Position numbers and translations under genes: made by a program. From Gracilimonas sp040904925 (GTDB lineage: Bacteria; Bacteroidota; Rhodothermia; Balneolales; Balneolaceae): a stretch of 64,000 bases of DNA. Positions within the stretch are counted from its first letter, which is position 1; every line of letters begins with the position of its first letter. Positions 52,501 to 60,884 of the stretch are shown here, in pieces. The notes under the pieces were generated by a model that was not told where the DNA came from, ran no database searches, and saw only the letters and a list, made by a program, of their open reading frames with translations. Location: the NCBI GenBank assembly GCA_040904925.1, contig JBBDSP010000031.1:3111-67110 (forward strand), read 5' to 3'.

Positions 52501-52686
52501 ATAGATATCTCCCGGGATACCTGTAACCGTAGTTGATCTGCCTCCACGAAAAGGGCCAATATTCCGATATGTTAAAGTTTCAAAGAGTGTTTCATCAACA
52601 GGATAATTCGATATTTTTTCCTGTGCATTTGTGGGTAAATATATCCCCAAACAAAATATTAGCGCTAGGAGAGAAAGCTGTTTCAT
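49558..52686 (-). CDS. Exported BNR/sortilin-like repeat protein
   Basis: A 1042-residue secreted or periplasmic protein (signal MKQLSLLALIFCLGIYLPTNAQ). It is built of Asp-box/BNR repeats: GVWKTTDGGTTWNVIS, GVYKSTDAGETWTHI, KVWKTTDGGKTWKEI and GVYRSDDGGESFVQT. A two-propeller body follows, similar to VPS10/sortilin-N glycosidase-like proteins. The C-terminal 300 residues form a strand-rich domain and then a helical region (residues 900-1040). This family is common in Bacteroidota, and catalysis is doubtful because no nucleophile pair is visible. The first ATG of the longer frame is 21 bp upstream, but the signal peptide favours 52686. It is followed by a clear terminator. Confidence 0.9.
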   Translation of the reverse strand: MKQLSLLALIFCLGIYLPTNAQEKISNYPVDETLFETLTYRNIGPFRGGRSTTVTGIPGDIYTYYMGTTGGGVWKTTDGGTTWNVISDGYFNTTGIGDVTVAPSDNNIIYVGSGEGPVRGVKTSHGDGVYKSTDAGETWTHIGLEATRHISRVFIHPKNPDVVYVAAQGNPWGPNEERGIYLTKDGGENWEKILYVNENSGIADLSVDPSNPNIMMATSWDFNRKPWYVQSGGPGSKVWKTTDGGKTWKEITKGLPKLKGKIGVSISPANPKIVYMAIEALGKEGGVYRSDDGGESFVQTSNDPTTYARAWYYMHIVADPSDEDELWVLNSFAMKSIDGGKTFSGSMFTHVDHHDMWINPKDSDNMINANDGGGAVTYNGGETWSSIRNQPTGQFYRAITDNQYPYRVYSGQQDNSSIVIDSRTSDGGIGEMHWNIIRAGESSTVGFDADNPRFIYSTYFASNFIEWDSEIDNVRMVRPYPERVSGEQPKNLKYRANWNGPVLVSPHNPSVIYYGSQYVMKSSDRGVNWDVISEDLTRNNKDHQGKGGGPISNEQITAESYNNLFNIEESPIKEGVIWVGSDDGLVHVSKNAGETWTNVTPKGLPEAIINVVEPSPHDPATAYIAVAGYKMNDFTPYIYKTNNYGSSWEKIVTGIPNNTFARTVREDPDKKGLLYAGTETGVFVSFNDGKNWQPLQNNLPEVPITDLRVKRKDLVVSTQGRALWILDDLTPLHQISDEVANADYYLYKPRDFNIGVSISYSVDVAPGENAPSNLQITYVLNKEVGEDVPMSLEIIDSTGNVIYSEASNEPPTPCDSFKRSQLKRSSGAHIYSWNMRVGMFDCIKEVTTTSRNLSAYDAAPGNYKVKLSIGDFSQTQDFELKIHPNILSSIPNAAASFVERDKMSASLFAAATEMSKGVRDLRQVQRQINFALDVSENKEVIDEGAALNQTIEDWITVILQKEMRTGQHNYQFEARLLLRYKDFLNQMSKNIPVTPGSRDVTRDYLKEWSDLKRELNTIKNQSVKNYSDLLVSNGLPEIYWPE

Positions 52687-52867
52687 GGGTAAGAAGTTGA
52701 AATTCAAGGTTTAGTTGGATTAAAGAGAAGGTTTTCCATCCTTGAACGTACTTATTATTTCTAGCACTAAAAAAACACAATATATTTTTTAACAAAAGGG
52801 AATTGAATAGCTTTACATAAACATTAGCTATTCTATGGAAAATTGGGAGTGGGTTTCTGCGCCTTCT

Positions 52868-54430
52868 TTATTCCAATATGTAATTCTTGGCAACCTGCTC
52901 GTATTCTTTAACTTCCTGCTTGACCCATTCCTCATCTTTGCCAAATTCAATCGCAAGCAATCGCCCAACTTCCGGGGCCATTTCAACACTTGCTTTGGCA
53001 TCCAATAATAATGCACGGGTTCTTCTGGATAGTACATCTTCAATGGTTTGCGCCATTTCATTTCGCACCGCCCAAACCACTTCTGCCTTCAGGTAGGGGA
53101 GGTCGGCATGAAGTTTTTCACCCAGTTCGGGGTTCTCGTCTATCAATTTATTAAGAGCCACTTTGTCTGATCCATACACGTATAAATGATCATCCCGATC
53201 CACATTTTTCAGCCAGCCATGAATGCGTAATTCTTTGGTGGGGGTTTCTTTAACATCTAAACCGGCAACTAAGGCAGCCTGATCTACCGTGTCTTCGGCC
53301 ATCTTGCGATACGTCGTCCATTTTCCACCGGCAATAGTTACCAACCCGGATTTCGAAACCTGAATATGATGGCTTCTTGATATCTCAGAAGTATCCTTAG
53401 AATCTGCCGGTTTTACCAAAGGACGAATTCCTGCAAAAACACTTTTCACGTCTTTTCTGGTTGGATCTTTGGTTAGATACTGGGCCGCGTGCCTCAATAC
53501 AAATTCTATTTCTTCCTCCAGCGCAACCGGCTCTAATGTTGCTTTTTCAACCGATGTATCCGTGGTTCCTACTATAACTTTATCGTGCCACGGCACTGCA
53601 AATAGAACCCGGCCGTCTTCAGTGTGGGGGACCATAATGGCGGAATCCCCGGGCAAAAATTCTTTATCCAGTACTAAATGAATGCCCTGTGCATATTGGA
53701 TGATCTTGGTATGACCTTCTTCATCCATCTCAAGAATATCATCCGAAAAGATTCCCGTTGCGTTGATCACCACCCGGGCGTTGATCTCAAGATCTTCACC
53801 ATTCAGCATGTCACGGACTTTCACTCCTTCAACAAGTCCCTGACCATTTTTTTCCAGCCCCATCACCTTCATATAATTCATCGGATAGCCACCCTCGTCA
53901 TGCATAGTTTGAGCAAGATTGATAGAAAGCCGGGAATCATCAAACTGACCATCATAATAAATGACTCCTCCACGCAGTCCCCCTGGCTCTAGTGTCGGGA
54001 TCTTCTCCAGCGTTTTTTCCTTGGATAGGTTCTTGGATTTGTTGATCCCTAATTTTCCTGCAAGCGCATCATACACTTTCATACCAACGCCATAAAACGG
54101 ACCGTTCCACCATTCATAACTCGGCACAATAAACGACTGGTGGCTAACCAAATGAGGGGCATTTTGAATGAGCAATCCGCGTTCGTGCAAAGCTTCTATC
54201 ACCAATGAAACATCGCCTTGCTGCAGATACCGAACTCCGCCATGCACCAGCTTCGTGCTTCGGCTGGAAGTGCCTTTTGAAAAATCATGCATTTCCAGAA
54301 GCAGGGTTTTGTAGCCCCTTGAGGCAGCATCCACACCAACGCCCAATCCGGTTGCTCCGCCACCAATTACCACCACATCCCAGTAATCATTGAAGTTTTT
54401 GATGTGATCGAGAAATTTGGATCTGTCCAT
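52868..54430 (-). CDS. glpD: Glycerol-3-phosphate dehydrogenase, FAD-dependent
   Basis: GlpD (520 residues) oxidises sn-glycerol 3-phosphate to dihydroxyacetone phosphate at the membrane, passing electrons to quinone. The FAD-binding motif is WDVVVIGGGATGLGVGVDAA near residues 18-37. Family segments SKGTSSRSTKLVHGGVRYLQ, VINATGIFSDDI and VSKSGLVTIAGGKWTTYRKMAED are intact. The helical C-terminal cap ends normally. No glpK or glpF lies nearby. The patatin-like gene is 79 bp upstream on the same strand. Confidence 0.96.
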   Translation of the reverse strand: MDRSKFLDHIKNFNDYWDVVVIGGGATGLGVGVDAASRGYKTLLLEMHDFSKGTSSRSTKLVHGGVRYLQQGDVSLVIEALHERGLLIQNAPHLVSHQSFIVPSYEWWNGPFYGVGMKVYDALAGKLGINKSKNLSKEKTLEKIPTLEPGGLRGGVIYYDGQFDDSRLSINLAQTMHDEGGYPMNYMKVMGLEKNGQGLVEGVKVRDMLNGEDLEINARVVINATGIFSDDILEMDEEGHTKIIQYAQGIHLVLDKEFLPGDSAIMVPHTEDGRVLFAVPWHDKVIVGTTDTSVEKATLEPVALEEEIEFVLRHAAQYLTKDPTRKDVKSVFAGIRPLVKPADSKDTSEISRSHHIQVSKSGLVTIAGGKWTTYRKMAEDTVDQAALVAGLDVKETPTKELRIHGWLKNVDRDDHLYVYGSDKVALNKLIDENPELGEKLHADLPYLKAEVVWAVRNEMAQTIEDVLSRRTRALLLDAKASVEMAPEVGRLLAIEFGKDEEWVKQEVKEYEQVAKNYILE

Positions 54431-54509
54431 GATATTCTTATTAGTGGTTATTCTTTAATGGTATAATGGTTATTTGGTTTTACAAATTCCTAATAGCCAT
54501 TAACTAATA

Positions 54510-55391
54510 CTACTCCATTACTTTGTGATATGATTCTCTTCCAATCTCTATGACTTTTTTTCCTTTATCAAAATCGAATACTCCGCAGGCATTTCTTGGA
54601 ATCTCGACCAGATAATCCGGTTTGTACATTTCAATGGTAAGTTCGGTGAGCCGGTCTTGCGTAAAACTGAAGGTGCTGTCCATCAATTCGATCAATGAAA
54701 AAGATTCTTCTTCAGCAGGCAGCTCTTTTTTCGCTTTGGTTTTTCTGCTTGATTTCATTGAATCCGGAAGCATTTTATCAAACCAGTTTTGCATTTGCTC
54801 CAGCTTATCGGGTTCCGGCTTTTTATCGTATTTAGGATTCGGGCGCCCGTTTAAATTGACGGCTACAATGATCGCTTCTTCTTCTTTTTCCACCAGGTTT
54901 ATTGGGAGGGGATTAAGAACCCCGCCATCAACCAACACCTGACCATCTTCCACAACGGGTACAAAAAACCCCGGTATGGAAACCGAAGCCCTTAATGCCT
55001 TATACAGGTCTCCGGATTTAAAATGCACTTCTTTATGATGACGCATATCAGTTGCCACTGCTGTGAACGGTATCCCAAATTCTTCAATATTTTCATTTCC
55101 CGTTACTTCTATATGCTTGGCGAATAGTTTTTCCCCTTTAACAAAACCCTGCTTGGCAAAGGTAAAGTCTAGAAGATCAAACACTCCTTTCCGAGATAAT
55201 CCCGTTATCCATTCTTTGTATTCGGGAAGATGTCCGGCCGCATAAATTCCCCCAACAACCGCGCCCATCGAACAACCTATCACTTCGATGATCTCATATC
55301 CCGCTTTTTCCAGTTCCTCAATTATAGCAATATGTGCAACGCCACGGGCTCCGCCGCTTCCGAGAACTAAATGAACTTTTTTCTTACTCAT
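54510..55391 (-). CDS. Patatin-like phospholipase (NTE/RssA type)
   Basis: A 293-residue lipid hydrolase. The oxyanion loop is VLGSGGARGVAHI near residues 8-20, the nucleophile elbow is GCSMGAVVGGIYAAG near 38-52, and the catalytic Asp is in VLVDGGVLNPLP near 152-163. The family cleaves membrane phospholipid acyl chains or lysophospholipids. A charged insertion (SSRKTKAKKELPAEEES) follows the core. It lies upstream of glpD on the same strand, so the two could share a transcript and link lipid breakdown to glycerol phosphate use. That is inference. Confidence 0.93.
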   Translation of the reverse strand: MSKKKVHLVLGSGGARGVAHIAIIEELEKAGYEIIEVIGCSMGAVVGGIYAAGHLPEYKEWITGLSRKGVFDLLDFTFAKQGFVKGEKLFAKHIEVTGNENIEEFGIPFTAVATDMRHHKEVHFKSGDLYKALRASVSIPGFFVPVVEDGQVLVDGGVLNPLPINLVEKEEEAIIVAVNLNGRPNPKYDKKPEPDKLEQMQNWFDKMLPDSMKSSRKTKAKKELPAEEESFSLIELMDSTFSFTQDRLTELTIEMYKPDYLVEIPRNACGVFDFDKGKKVIEIGRESYHKVME

Positions 55392-55523
55392 CCTTTTGCA
55401 AATTGAGTTTTTTTATTGGTTAATTAATGGCATTATTTTACTCTAAAGCTATTTAGTCATTTTTGTAACATACCAATAACATATTACTCATTACAAAAGT
55501 CATATTTTCAGTCATTCTCAATT

Positions 55524-56141
55524 ATGAAGCAGATACTATCGTTTTTCACATTAACATTACTACTTTTTGGATGTAACACGAACAATTCTGAAGAAAGTTA
55601 TTTAATTACAGATCTTTTCCCCTTCCAGGATGGTAATATGTGGAGTTATGAATTCATAGTAGAGCAAGACACCACTGATGTCATGGCTACTTTTTCTGCT
55701 TCCCAACTTTCTGATGATTCACAAAAAGCCGTTATTGAGTTGACATCTAATATCATTGATTTAGTATTTGTATTCGAAGCAAGGCCGGAGGGCATTTGTA
55801 TAGGTAATCCTTCTGAATCTTTCGAAACAATCCTTGAAAATTTAAATTCATATAATACCGAGGAATGTGTTGCTCTTCTAAAAATGCCTATTAATGATGG
55901 TGCTCAATACTCTTTTACATATTCTACTTCTGGGAGAAGCTATGAATATCAAGTAGAGGTTTTTCAGGAAACAATTGAGGTCAATTCAGCCGAATATGAT
56001 ACCTTCAATTATGTAATTCCTTCGGGATCTGAACCTGAGCTTTTTGCAACTGAAATATACTTTAACCCTGAAAAAGGTATTGTTAAGCTTATACCTGAAG
56101 CTCCTGATAGAGTACTAAACCTTGTTAGTACAAATTTTTAA
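55524..56141 (+). CDS. Putative lipoprotein of unknown function
   Basis: A 205-residue protein with a signal peptide and lipobox (LLLFGC, Cys17). The mature region is strand-rich (DGNMWSYEFIVEQDTTDVMATFS and QYSFTYSTSGRSYEYQVEV), like a small beta-barrel or lipocalin-like domain. The closing segment ATEIYFNPEKGIVKLI resembles that of other uncharacterised Bacteroidota lipoproteins. No family was recognised. It runs convergently into the metalloenzyme gene, with 5 bp between the stops. Confidence 0.7.
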   Translation: MKQILSFFTLTLLLFGCNTNNSEESYLITDLFPFQDGNMWSYEFIVEQDTTDVMATFSASQLSDDSQKAVIELTSNIIDLVFVFEARPEGICIGNPSESFETILENLNSYNTEECVALLKMPINDGAQYSFTYSTSGRSYEYQVEVFQETIEVNSAEYDTFNYVIPSGSEPELFATEIYFNPEKGIVKLIPEAPDRVLNLVSTNF

Positions 56142-56146
56142 TTTCT

Positions 56147-57034
56147 TCAAAGAAACGAAATTATCCCATCTTTCACATCGGTAAGGCTTTCTGTTTTTTG
56201 GAAGGCTTGAACCGAATCTCCCATTACAAATAGCGGCACTTTATTCCGGGTGTGGGTTTTAGTTGAGAGATCTTCGAGGTTGCCGTGGTCACTGGTGATC
56301 ACTAAAGTATCTGAGCTTCGCTTATTTTTGATGATATGCAGTAGAAATTCATCCAGCGACCTGAGCACTCGTTCGGCATCTTCCGCGCTTTGTTTATGTC
56401 CGGCTTTATCGGTGAGGTAATATTCATAGAGCAGCAGATCATGCTCGGGGACTATATTCAGCAATCTTTGGGCTGCATCGGTTGGTGTGATCTTTGGGAT
56501 GTCGATACCCAACTTCTCTCTCCATGCATTCTGGACGATCTCGGCTGTGAGTGCGGTTTCATTGAGGATATCTTCCGTAGAGTTTAATTTAAGTCCGGCA
56601 CTTTTGGTCATGAGCGTTGTACAGCTCCAGCGGTTTCGCTTTTTGGCATGTTCAAAAAAGATCGGCGGATAGGCATTCATGAAATAAGGTTTCTTTCCCG
56701 CTTCCTTCACCGCATGAAATACACTTTCCTTCCTTAGAAATGGCTTGATCCCTGAATGGGGGAAAGGACCGAAGTGCTTTCCAATTTCTTTAGCTGCATT
56801 TCGTCCGGTGAAAAGTGCGGTCTGACCGGTTCCGCTTTGGGGTAATCCTTCTATTCCCAGGTTCGCATCGATGTCTTTATATATATGGTTATTTTTTATG
56901 ATGGATTCTGAACCTTTTCGAAAGTTCTCTCCTGATAATATTTCAAACGATTCATACCTCTGATTATAAAAGGGATTTTGCTTTCCTGCTTCTCCCAATC
57001 CCACACCATCTATAAAAATGAAGATTACTGACAT
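56147..57034 (-). CDS. Alkaline-phosphatase-superfamily metalloenzyme, phosphoglyceromutase-like
   Basis: A 295-residue cytoplasmic protein. The metal site begins MSVIFIFIDGVGLGEAG with an Asp. TGQTALFTGRNAA supplies the nucleophile-like Ser/Thr segment. The C-terminal TLVITSDHGNLEDLSTKTHTRNKVPLFV carries the remaining Asp and His ligands. This matches the metalloenzyme superfamily of cofactor-independent phosphoglyceromutases, but it is about 200 residues shorter than GpmI. The substrate is unknown. It lies 46 bp below dtd on the same strand. Confidence 0.85.
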   Translation of the reverse strand: MSVIFIFIDGVGLGEAGKQNPFYNQRYESFEILSGENFRKGSESIIKNNHIYKDIDANLGIEGLPQSGTGQTALFTGRNAAKEIGKHFGPFPHSGIKPFLRKESVFHAVKEAGKKPYFMNAYPPIFFEHAKKRNRWSCTTLMTKSAGLKLNSTEDILNETALTAEIVQNAWREKLGIDIPKITPTDAAQRLLNIVPEHDLLLYEYYLTDKAGHKQSAEDAERVLRSLDEFLLHIIKNKRSSDTLVITSDHGNLEDLSTKTHTRNKVPLFVMGDSVQAFQKTESLTDVKDGIISFL

Positions 57035-57080
57035 TCTTAGTTTTTAGATTTAATCTCGAAATCCATCAGACCAAGATGCT

Positions 57081-57521
57081 TTATTTCTCTAAAATAATAG
57101 TCACCGGGCCGTCATTTTCCAGTTGTACGTTCATCATCGCGCCGAATTCTCCGGTTTGTATATTCAGGCCGGTGTTTATTTTAAACCACTCGATCATTTC
57201 CTCATACATAGGTTCTGCTTTATCCGGTTTGGCCGCTTCTATAAAACTGGGTCGGGTTCCTTTATCAGAATTGGCATACAGCGTAAATTGGGAAACAAGT
57301 AGAATTCCACCACCTACATCCTGAACCGATCGGTTCATTTTTCCTTCTTCATCCTCAAAGATCCGAAGCTTAGCGATCTTATTACAGATCCACTCCAATT
57401 GATCTTTGGTATCCTCCTGATGAATACCAATCAATACTAAAAGTCCTTTATCTATAGCTCCTGTTATCTGATTATCTACCATTACTGAAGAAGAACTCAC
57501 GCGCTGAATAACTGCTTTCAT
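57081..57521 (-). CDS. dtd: D-aminoacyl-tRNA deacylase
   Basis: Dtd (146 residues) removes D-amino acids mischarged onto tRNA. The family markers are present: MKAVIQRVSSSSVMVD at the start, LLVSQFTLYANSDKGTRPSF with the SQxT motif near residue 78, and NDGPVTIILE with the Gly-cis-Pro near the C-terminus. The length is normal. It is the last leftward gene before the oriC candidate. Confidence 0.97.
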   Translation of the reverse strand: MKAVIQRVSSSSVMVDNQITGAIDKGLLVLIGIHQEDTKDQLEWICNKIAKLRIFEDEEGKMNRSVQDVGGGILLVSQFTLYANSDKGTRPSFIEAAKPDKAEPMYEEMIEWFKINTGLNIQTGEFGAMMNVQLENDGPVTIILEK

Positions 57522-58002
57522 AAACTGTTTATATGTGGATTACTCTGTGGATTACTCATTAACAAAAGTTGGATAACTAAAATGCCTTAAAGTTGTGAAC
57601 AGGTTTCCACATTTCGTTAACTCTATCAACATTCAAAAAGAATAACTTTTACTGTGGATGAAGATTTTACCTTTTTTATATACAGAATATATAAGACTGT
57701 TTATAAATAAAATAATCCCTTCGTAAGTAACTGATATTTATGTAAAAGTTATAAACAAAACTATCCACATAAATTCATAATCAATTGTATTATTTTGGAT
57801 AAAAAAGTTATCCACTTATCCACAGCCTCTATTACTACTATTAAACTATATAAATCTCATTTTCATAATAAAACCCTGTGGAAAAGAAACAGAAAAAGTT
57901 CTTAAAACACTCTTCTAAAGATTCTATATTTGTGTGTTGTTAGTGAGGAGTAGATAGAGTTTCTTTTTTTACTCACTAAAAAATTTTGATTCGAATAATT
58001 CA
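57522..58002. other. Candidate chromosomal replication origin (oriC)
   Basis: This is a 481-bp AT-rich, gene-free gap between diverging genes. DnaA-box-like 9-mers are seen at 57534-57542, 57546-57554, 57569-57577, 57603-57611, 57653-57661, 57761-57769, 57808-57816, 57816-57824 (perfect TTATCCACA) and 57877-57885, with a weaker one at 57795-57803. Most differ from the consensus by a single base, on either strand. An AT-rich stretch at 57670-57720 could be the unwinding element. Genes left of it run mainly leftwards, and those right of it mainly rightwards. dnaA itself is not in the window, which is acceptable for Bacteroidota-like genomes. Confidence 0.7.
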
Positions 58003-58521
58003 ATGAATAAACAATTTCCCATAGGTAAAATTTCATTTTCAGAAGATCATGCTCAGGAAGATCGAAAACAGTGGATCGATGATATTGCTTTACTTCCTGA
58101 ACGACTTCGGAATGAAATTGATGGTTGTTCTGATGATATCCTTTTTACTCCTTACCGGGAAGATGGATGGACCATTCGTGAAGTCATTACTCATCTATTG
58201 GATGCTCACTCCAATGCTATTACCAGATTGAAATTAGGGTTGACGGAAGAAAATCCTACGATTCGACCTTATAACCAAAATGGATGGGTAGAAATTGAAA
58301 CTCAGTTTGAGATTCCTTTAGAACTTACCCTGCAAATGCTCGAAGATACTCATGAGAAAATGGTAAGGATCTACCAAAGTCTGGATAAAGAGCAGTGGAA
58401 AAGAACCTATGTAAATCCTGAATCCGGAAGTTTTAGTTTAGCAAAATCAGCCGCTCTTTATGCCTGGCATTCCAATCATCATTTAGCACATATCCGGTTA
58501 GTTACTCAAAGTAATGAGTGA
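58003..58521 (+). CDS. DinB/YfiT superfamily putative metal-dependent hydrolase
   Basis: A 172-residue four-helix protein of the DinB/YfiT family. The metal ligands can be placed as His in THLLDAHSNAI near residue 63 and the HxxxH of WHSNHHLAHI near 157-163. The family-typical RPYNQNGWVEIE segment is in the middle. Homologues include bacillithiol S-transferases and uncharacterised hydrolases. This is not DNA polymerase IV. It is the first rightward gene after the oriC candidate, with purM 81 bp further on. Confidence 0.9.
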   Translation: MNKQFPIGKISFSEDHAQEDRKQWIDDIALLPERLRNEIDGCSDDILFTPYREDGWTIREVITHLLDAHSNAITRLKLGLTEENPTIRPYNQNGWVEIETQFEIPLELTLQMLEDTHEKMVRIYQSLDKEQWKRTYVNPESGSFSLAKSAALYAWHSNHHLAHIRLVTQSNE

Positions 58522-58564
58522 TTAAGTGAGAAGTGTTTTTAACTTTATTTTTAGTTGTCATTCC

Positions 58565-58600
58565 ATCTGTGAAATCCCAAAATCAATTTAATCTGTGTTC
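58565..58600. repeat. 36-nt word repeat directly before purM
   Basis: Two ATCTGTG words frame an AT-rich spacer, almost identical to 25695-25730 at the recQ start. It ends 2 bp before the purM start codon, so it forms the 5' leader of that mRNA. Confidence 0.75.
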
Positions 58601-58602
58601 CA

Positions 58603-59610
58603 ATGAGTAATAAAAAACCAATGACTTACAAAGACTCCGGTGTAGATATCAAAGCTGGGGAAGAAATGGTCGAATCCATTAAGGGTGTGGTGAAAGATAC
58701 CCATGGGCCGGAAGTGCTGCATAACATCGGGGGATTCGGAGGATTTTTTAAACCTGATCTCGGTTCATATAAAAAACCTGTTTTCATAAGCTCAGTAGAT
58801 GGTGTTGGAACAAAATTGATTGTGGCTTTTAAAGCCGGAAAATATGATACGGTTGGGCAGGATCTGGTAAACCACTGTGTAAATGATATTGCAGTTTGTG
58901 GTGCAAAACCGTTGTTCTTTCTAGACTATTTTTCTACCGGAAAATTGGAACAGCAGGTTGGAGTTGATGTGGTAAAAGGGTTTGCCAAAGCCTGCAAGGA
59001 AAACGGAGTAGCGCTGATCGGCGGAGAAACAGCTGAGATGCCGGATATTTATGATGAGGGAGAATTTGATCTGGCCGGAACCATAGTTGGAATTGTGGAT
59101 GAAGATAAAGTCATAAACGGAGCAGATATTCAAAAAGGAGATGTACTTCTCGGATTCAAAAGCTCCGGATTACATACCAACGGATATTCCCTGGCTCGAA
59201 AAGTGCTTTTCAGTAAATACAAAGTAGAAAACTATGTGGAAGAACTAGGCAGTACGGTTGGTGATGAACTGCTTAAGGTCCACAGATCGTACTTATCCCT
59301 GATCACAGAAATTAAAGAACTGCCTGGAGTAAACGGATTTTCCCACATCACCGGTGGCGGAATTGTGGGTAACACCAAACGGATTCTCCCCGAAGGAATG
59401 AAACTGGATATTAACTGGGATGCCTGGGAACGTCCACCGGTTTATAAAATGATCAAGGAAATAGGTAATGTCCCGGAAGAGGATATGCAGGCTACTTTTA
59501 ATTTAGGTATTGGGTTGATTGCGGTGGTTTCGGAAAGTGAAGTGGATGCGGTTATCAAAAAAGCTGAGGAGTTGGGGGAAAGTGTTTTTGAGGTTGGGAA
59601 AGTAATTTGA
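58603..59610 (+). CDS. purM: Phosphoribosylformylglycinamidine cyclo-ligase (AIR synthetase)
   Basis: PurM (335 residues) closes the imidazole ring in purine synthesis, converting FGAM to AIR with ATP. Motifs are ISSVDGVGTKLIVAF near residues 63-77, CVNDIAVCGAKPLFFLDYF near 92-110, GGETAEMPDIY and GFSHITGGGIVGNTKRILP. The length is normal. A word repeat lies immediately before its start codon, shared with recQ. No other pur genes are adjacent. Confidence 0.97.
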   Translation: MSNKKPMTYKDSGVDIKAGEEMVESIKGVVKDTHGPEVLHNIGGFGGFFKPDLGSYKKPVFISSVDGVGTKLIVAFKAGKYDTVGQDLVNHCVNDIAVCGAKPLFFLDYFSTGKLEQQVGVDVVKGFAKACKENGVALIGGETAEMPDIYDEGEFDLAGTIVGIVDEDKVINGADIQKGDVLLGFKSSGLHTNGYSLARKVLFSKYKVENYVEELGSTVGDELLKVHRSYLSLITEIKELPGVNGFSHITGGGIVGNTKRILPEGMKLDINWDAWERPPVYKMIKEIGNVPEEDMQATFNLGIGLIAVVSESEVDAVIKKAEELGESVFEVGKVI

Positions 59611-59708
59611 AATTATGAATGGTGAATTTTACTTAAACCAATCTAGTTTCATTTCTTTGCTTTTTAACCTTTTGCTTGCGATACTGATATAAATAAAAGA
59701 GGATAAAT

Positions 59709-59903
59709 ATGGAAAAGGCCGAACTAAAAAAAGAAATGAACGAGCTTTTAGATGAACTTCCTGAAGATGCTAACTGGAATGATTTAATGTATAGAATTTA
59801 CGTCCGCCAATCCATAGAAATGGGGTTAAGAGATGTGGAAGAAGGCAGAACTATTTCTCATGATAATTTGAAAAAGAAGTATACAGATAAGCTTTTTGGT
59901 TAG
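59709..59903 (+). CDS. Antitoxin of a ParE/RelE-type module
   Basis: A 64-residue acidic-helical protein (MEKAELKKEMNELLDELPED, then NWNDLMYRIYVRQSIEMGLRD and TISHDNLKKKYTDKLFG). The size and position, ending one base before the toxin's ATG, are typical of small type II antitoxins. I do not recognise a precise DNA-binding family. It probably neutralises the downstream toxin and represses the operon, by analogy. Confidence 0.8.
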   Translation: MEKAELKKEMNELLDELPEDANWNDLMYRIYVRQSIEMGLRDVEEGRTISHDNLKKKYTDKLFG

Positions 59904-60191
59904 ATGAGAATTACATGGTCTAAAAAATCTGAAAAACAGTTAGATCAAATCTTTGAATACATTGCGAAAGACTCTCCTTTTTACGCAAATTCAACAGTTT
60001 TAGAAATTATTGAAAGGGCAGAAAAAATAATAGATCAGCCAAAACAGGGAAGAGTGGTCCCTGAGTACAAAAAAGAATTCGTCAGAGAGGTTTTTGTTCA
60101 TCCCTACAGAATAATTTATGAATTAAGAAAAGAAAGAATTTTTATTCTTACAGTAATTCATGAAGCTAGAATGATCCCAAAAAAATTATAA
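59904..60191 (+). CDS. ParE/RelE superfamily toxin
   Basis: A 95-residue basic protein of the type II toxin superfamily. MRITWSKKSEKQLDQIFEYIAKDSP matches the N-terminal helix pair. VREVFVHPYRIIYELRKERIFILTVIHEARMIP matches the beta-sheet core with the RIIYEL and HEAR elements. It may inhibit gyrase (ParE-like) or cleave mRNA (RelE-like), and the sequence alone does not decide. The stop codon of the antitoxin directly abuts its ATG. Confidence 0.9.
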   Translation: MRITWSKKSEKQLDQIFEYIAKDSPFYANSTVLEIIERAEKIIDQPKQGRVVPEYKKEFVREVFVHPYRIIYELRKERIFILTVIHEARMIPKKL

Positions 60192-60210
60192 ATTTGTAGT
60201 TAAGTATTCC

Positions 60211-60816
60211 ATGGATGAAATCCCTCAGGAACAAAATGATGAAGACCTGACCTCTGGCTTAACTACCGGAAAACTACTGATCTTATCTATCGTCTCTGCA
60301 AATGTTTATTTGTTCCTTTCACTTCTGATCCTCAAATACTGGCATGATGGATGGATTCCTTTACTTTTTGTAAGTGACTTTTCTTTGATCTCCCAAACTG
60401 GCATTGGGTTAGGTGCGGGATGTTTAGCATCAGCTATTATCTATTTTATGATTCATCATTCTCCGATCTCTGATGTCATTTCAGATTACTCTGTATTTAA
60501 GGCATTATCAAAGGCCAACTTTTCCTTTTTTGATAACACTCAGATCTCATTTTTTGCAGGAGCTGGGGAGGAATTATTGTTCAGGGGAGCTATTCAACCT
60601 TTACTTGGTAATACTGTAACCTCCATTATATTTATTGGAATACACGGCTACTTTAAGTTCAGATCACCGGGGCATATTCTTTTTGGTGTGATGATGTTCG
60701 GACTCAGTTTTATGCTGGGACTTTTATTTGAACATATAGGTTTGATAGCAGCTATGACTGCCCATGCCATATACGATCTCATTATGTTACAATTGATACA
60801 GAGAAGAGATAAGTAA
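60211..60816 (+). CDS. CPBP family intramembrane metalloprotease
   Basis: A 201-residue membrane protease of the CPBP (Abi, Rce1-like) family. Several hydrophobic helices are visible. The catalytic EExxxR motif is in FAGAGEELLFRGAIQPLLG near residue 120. The second His is in FIGIHGYFKF and the third motif in MTAHAIYDLIMLQL. Such proteases cut within the membrane and sometimes serve in bacteriocin immunity or regulation. It lies 19 bp after the toxin gene and may share its transcript. Confidence 0.9.
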   Translation: MDEIPQEQNDEDLTSGLTTGKLLILSIVSANVYLFLSLLILKYWHDGWIPLLFVSDFSLISQTGIGLGAGCLASAIIYFMIHHSPISDVISDYSVFKALSKANFSFFDNTQISFFAGAGEELLFRGAIQPLLGNTVTSIIFIGIHGYFKFRSPGHILFGVMMFGLSFMLGLLFEHIGLIAAMTAHAIYDLIMLQLIQRRDK

Positions 60817-60884
60817 ACGGCCACTTCTAAAATACCTAAGTCAACCCTATCTTGGGGCTTATAATTAAATTTCTTAAAAAACAG

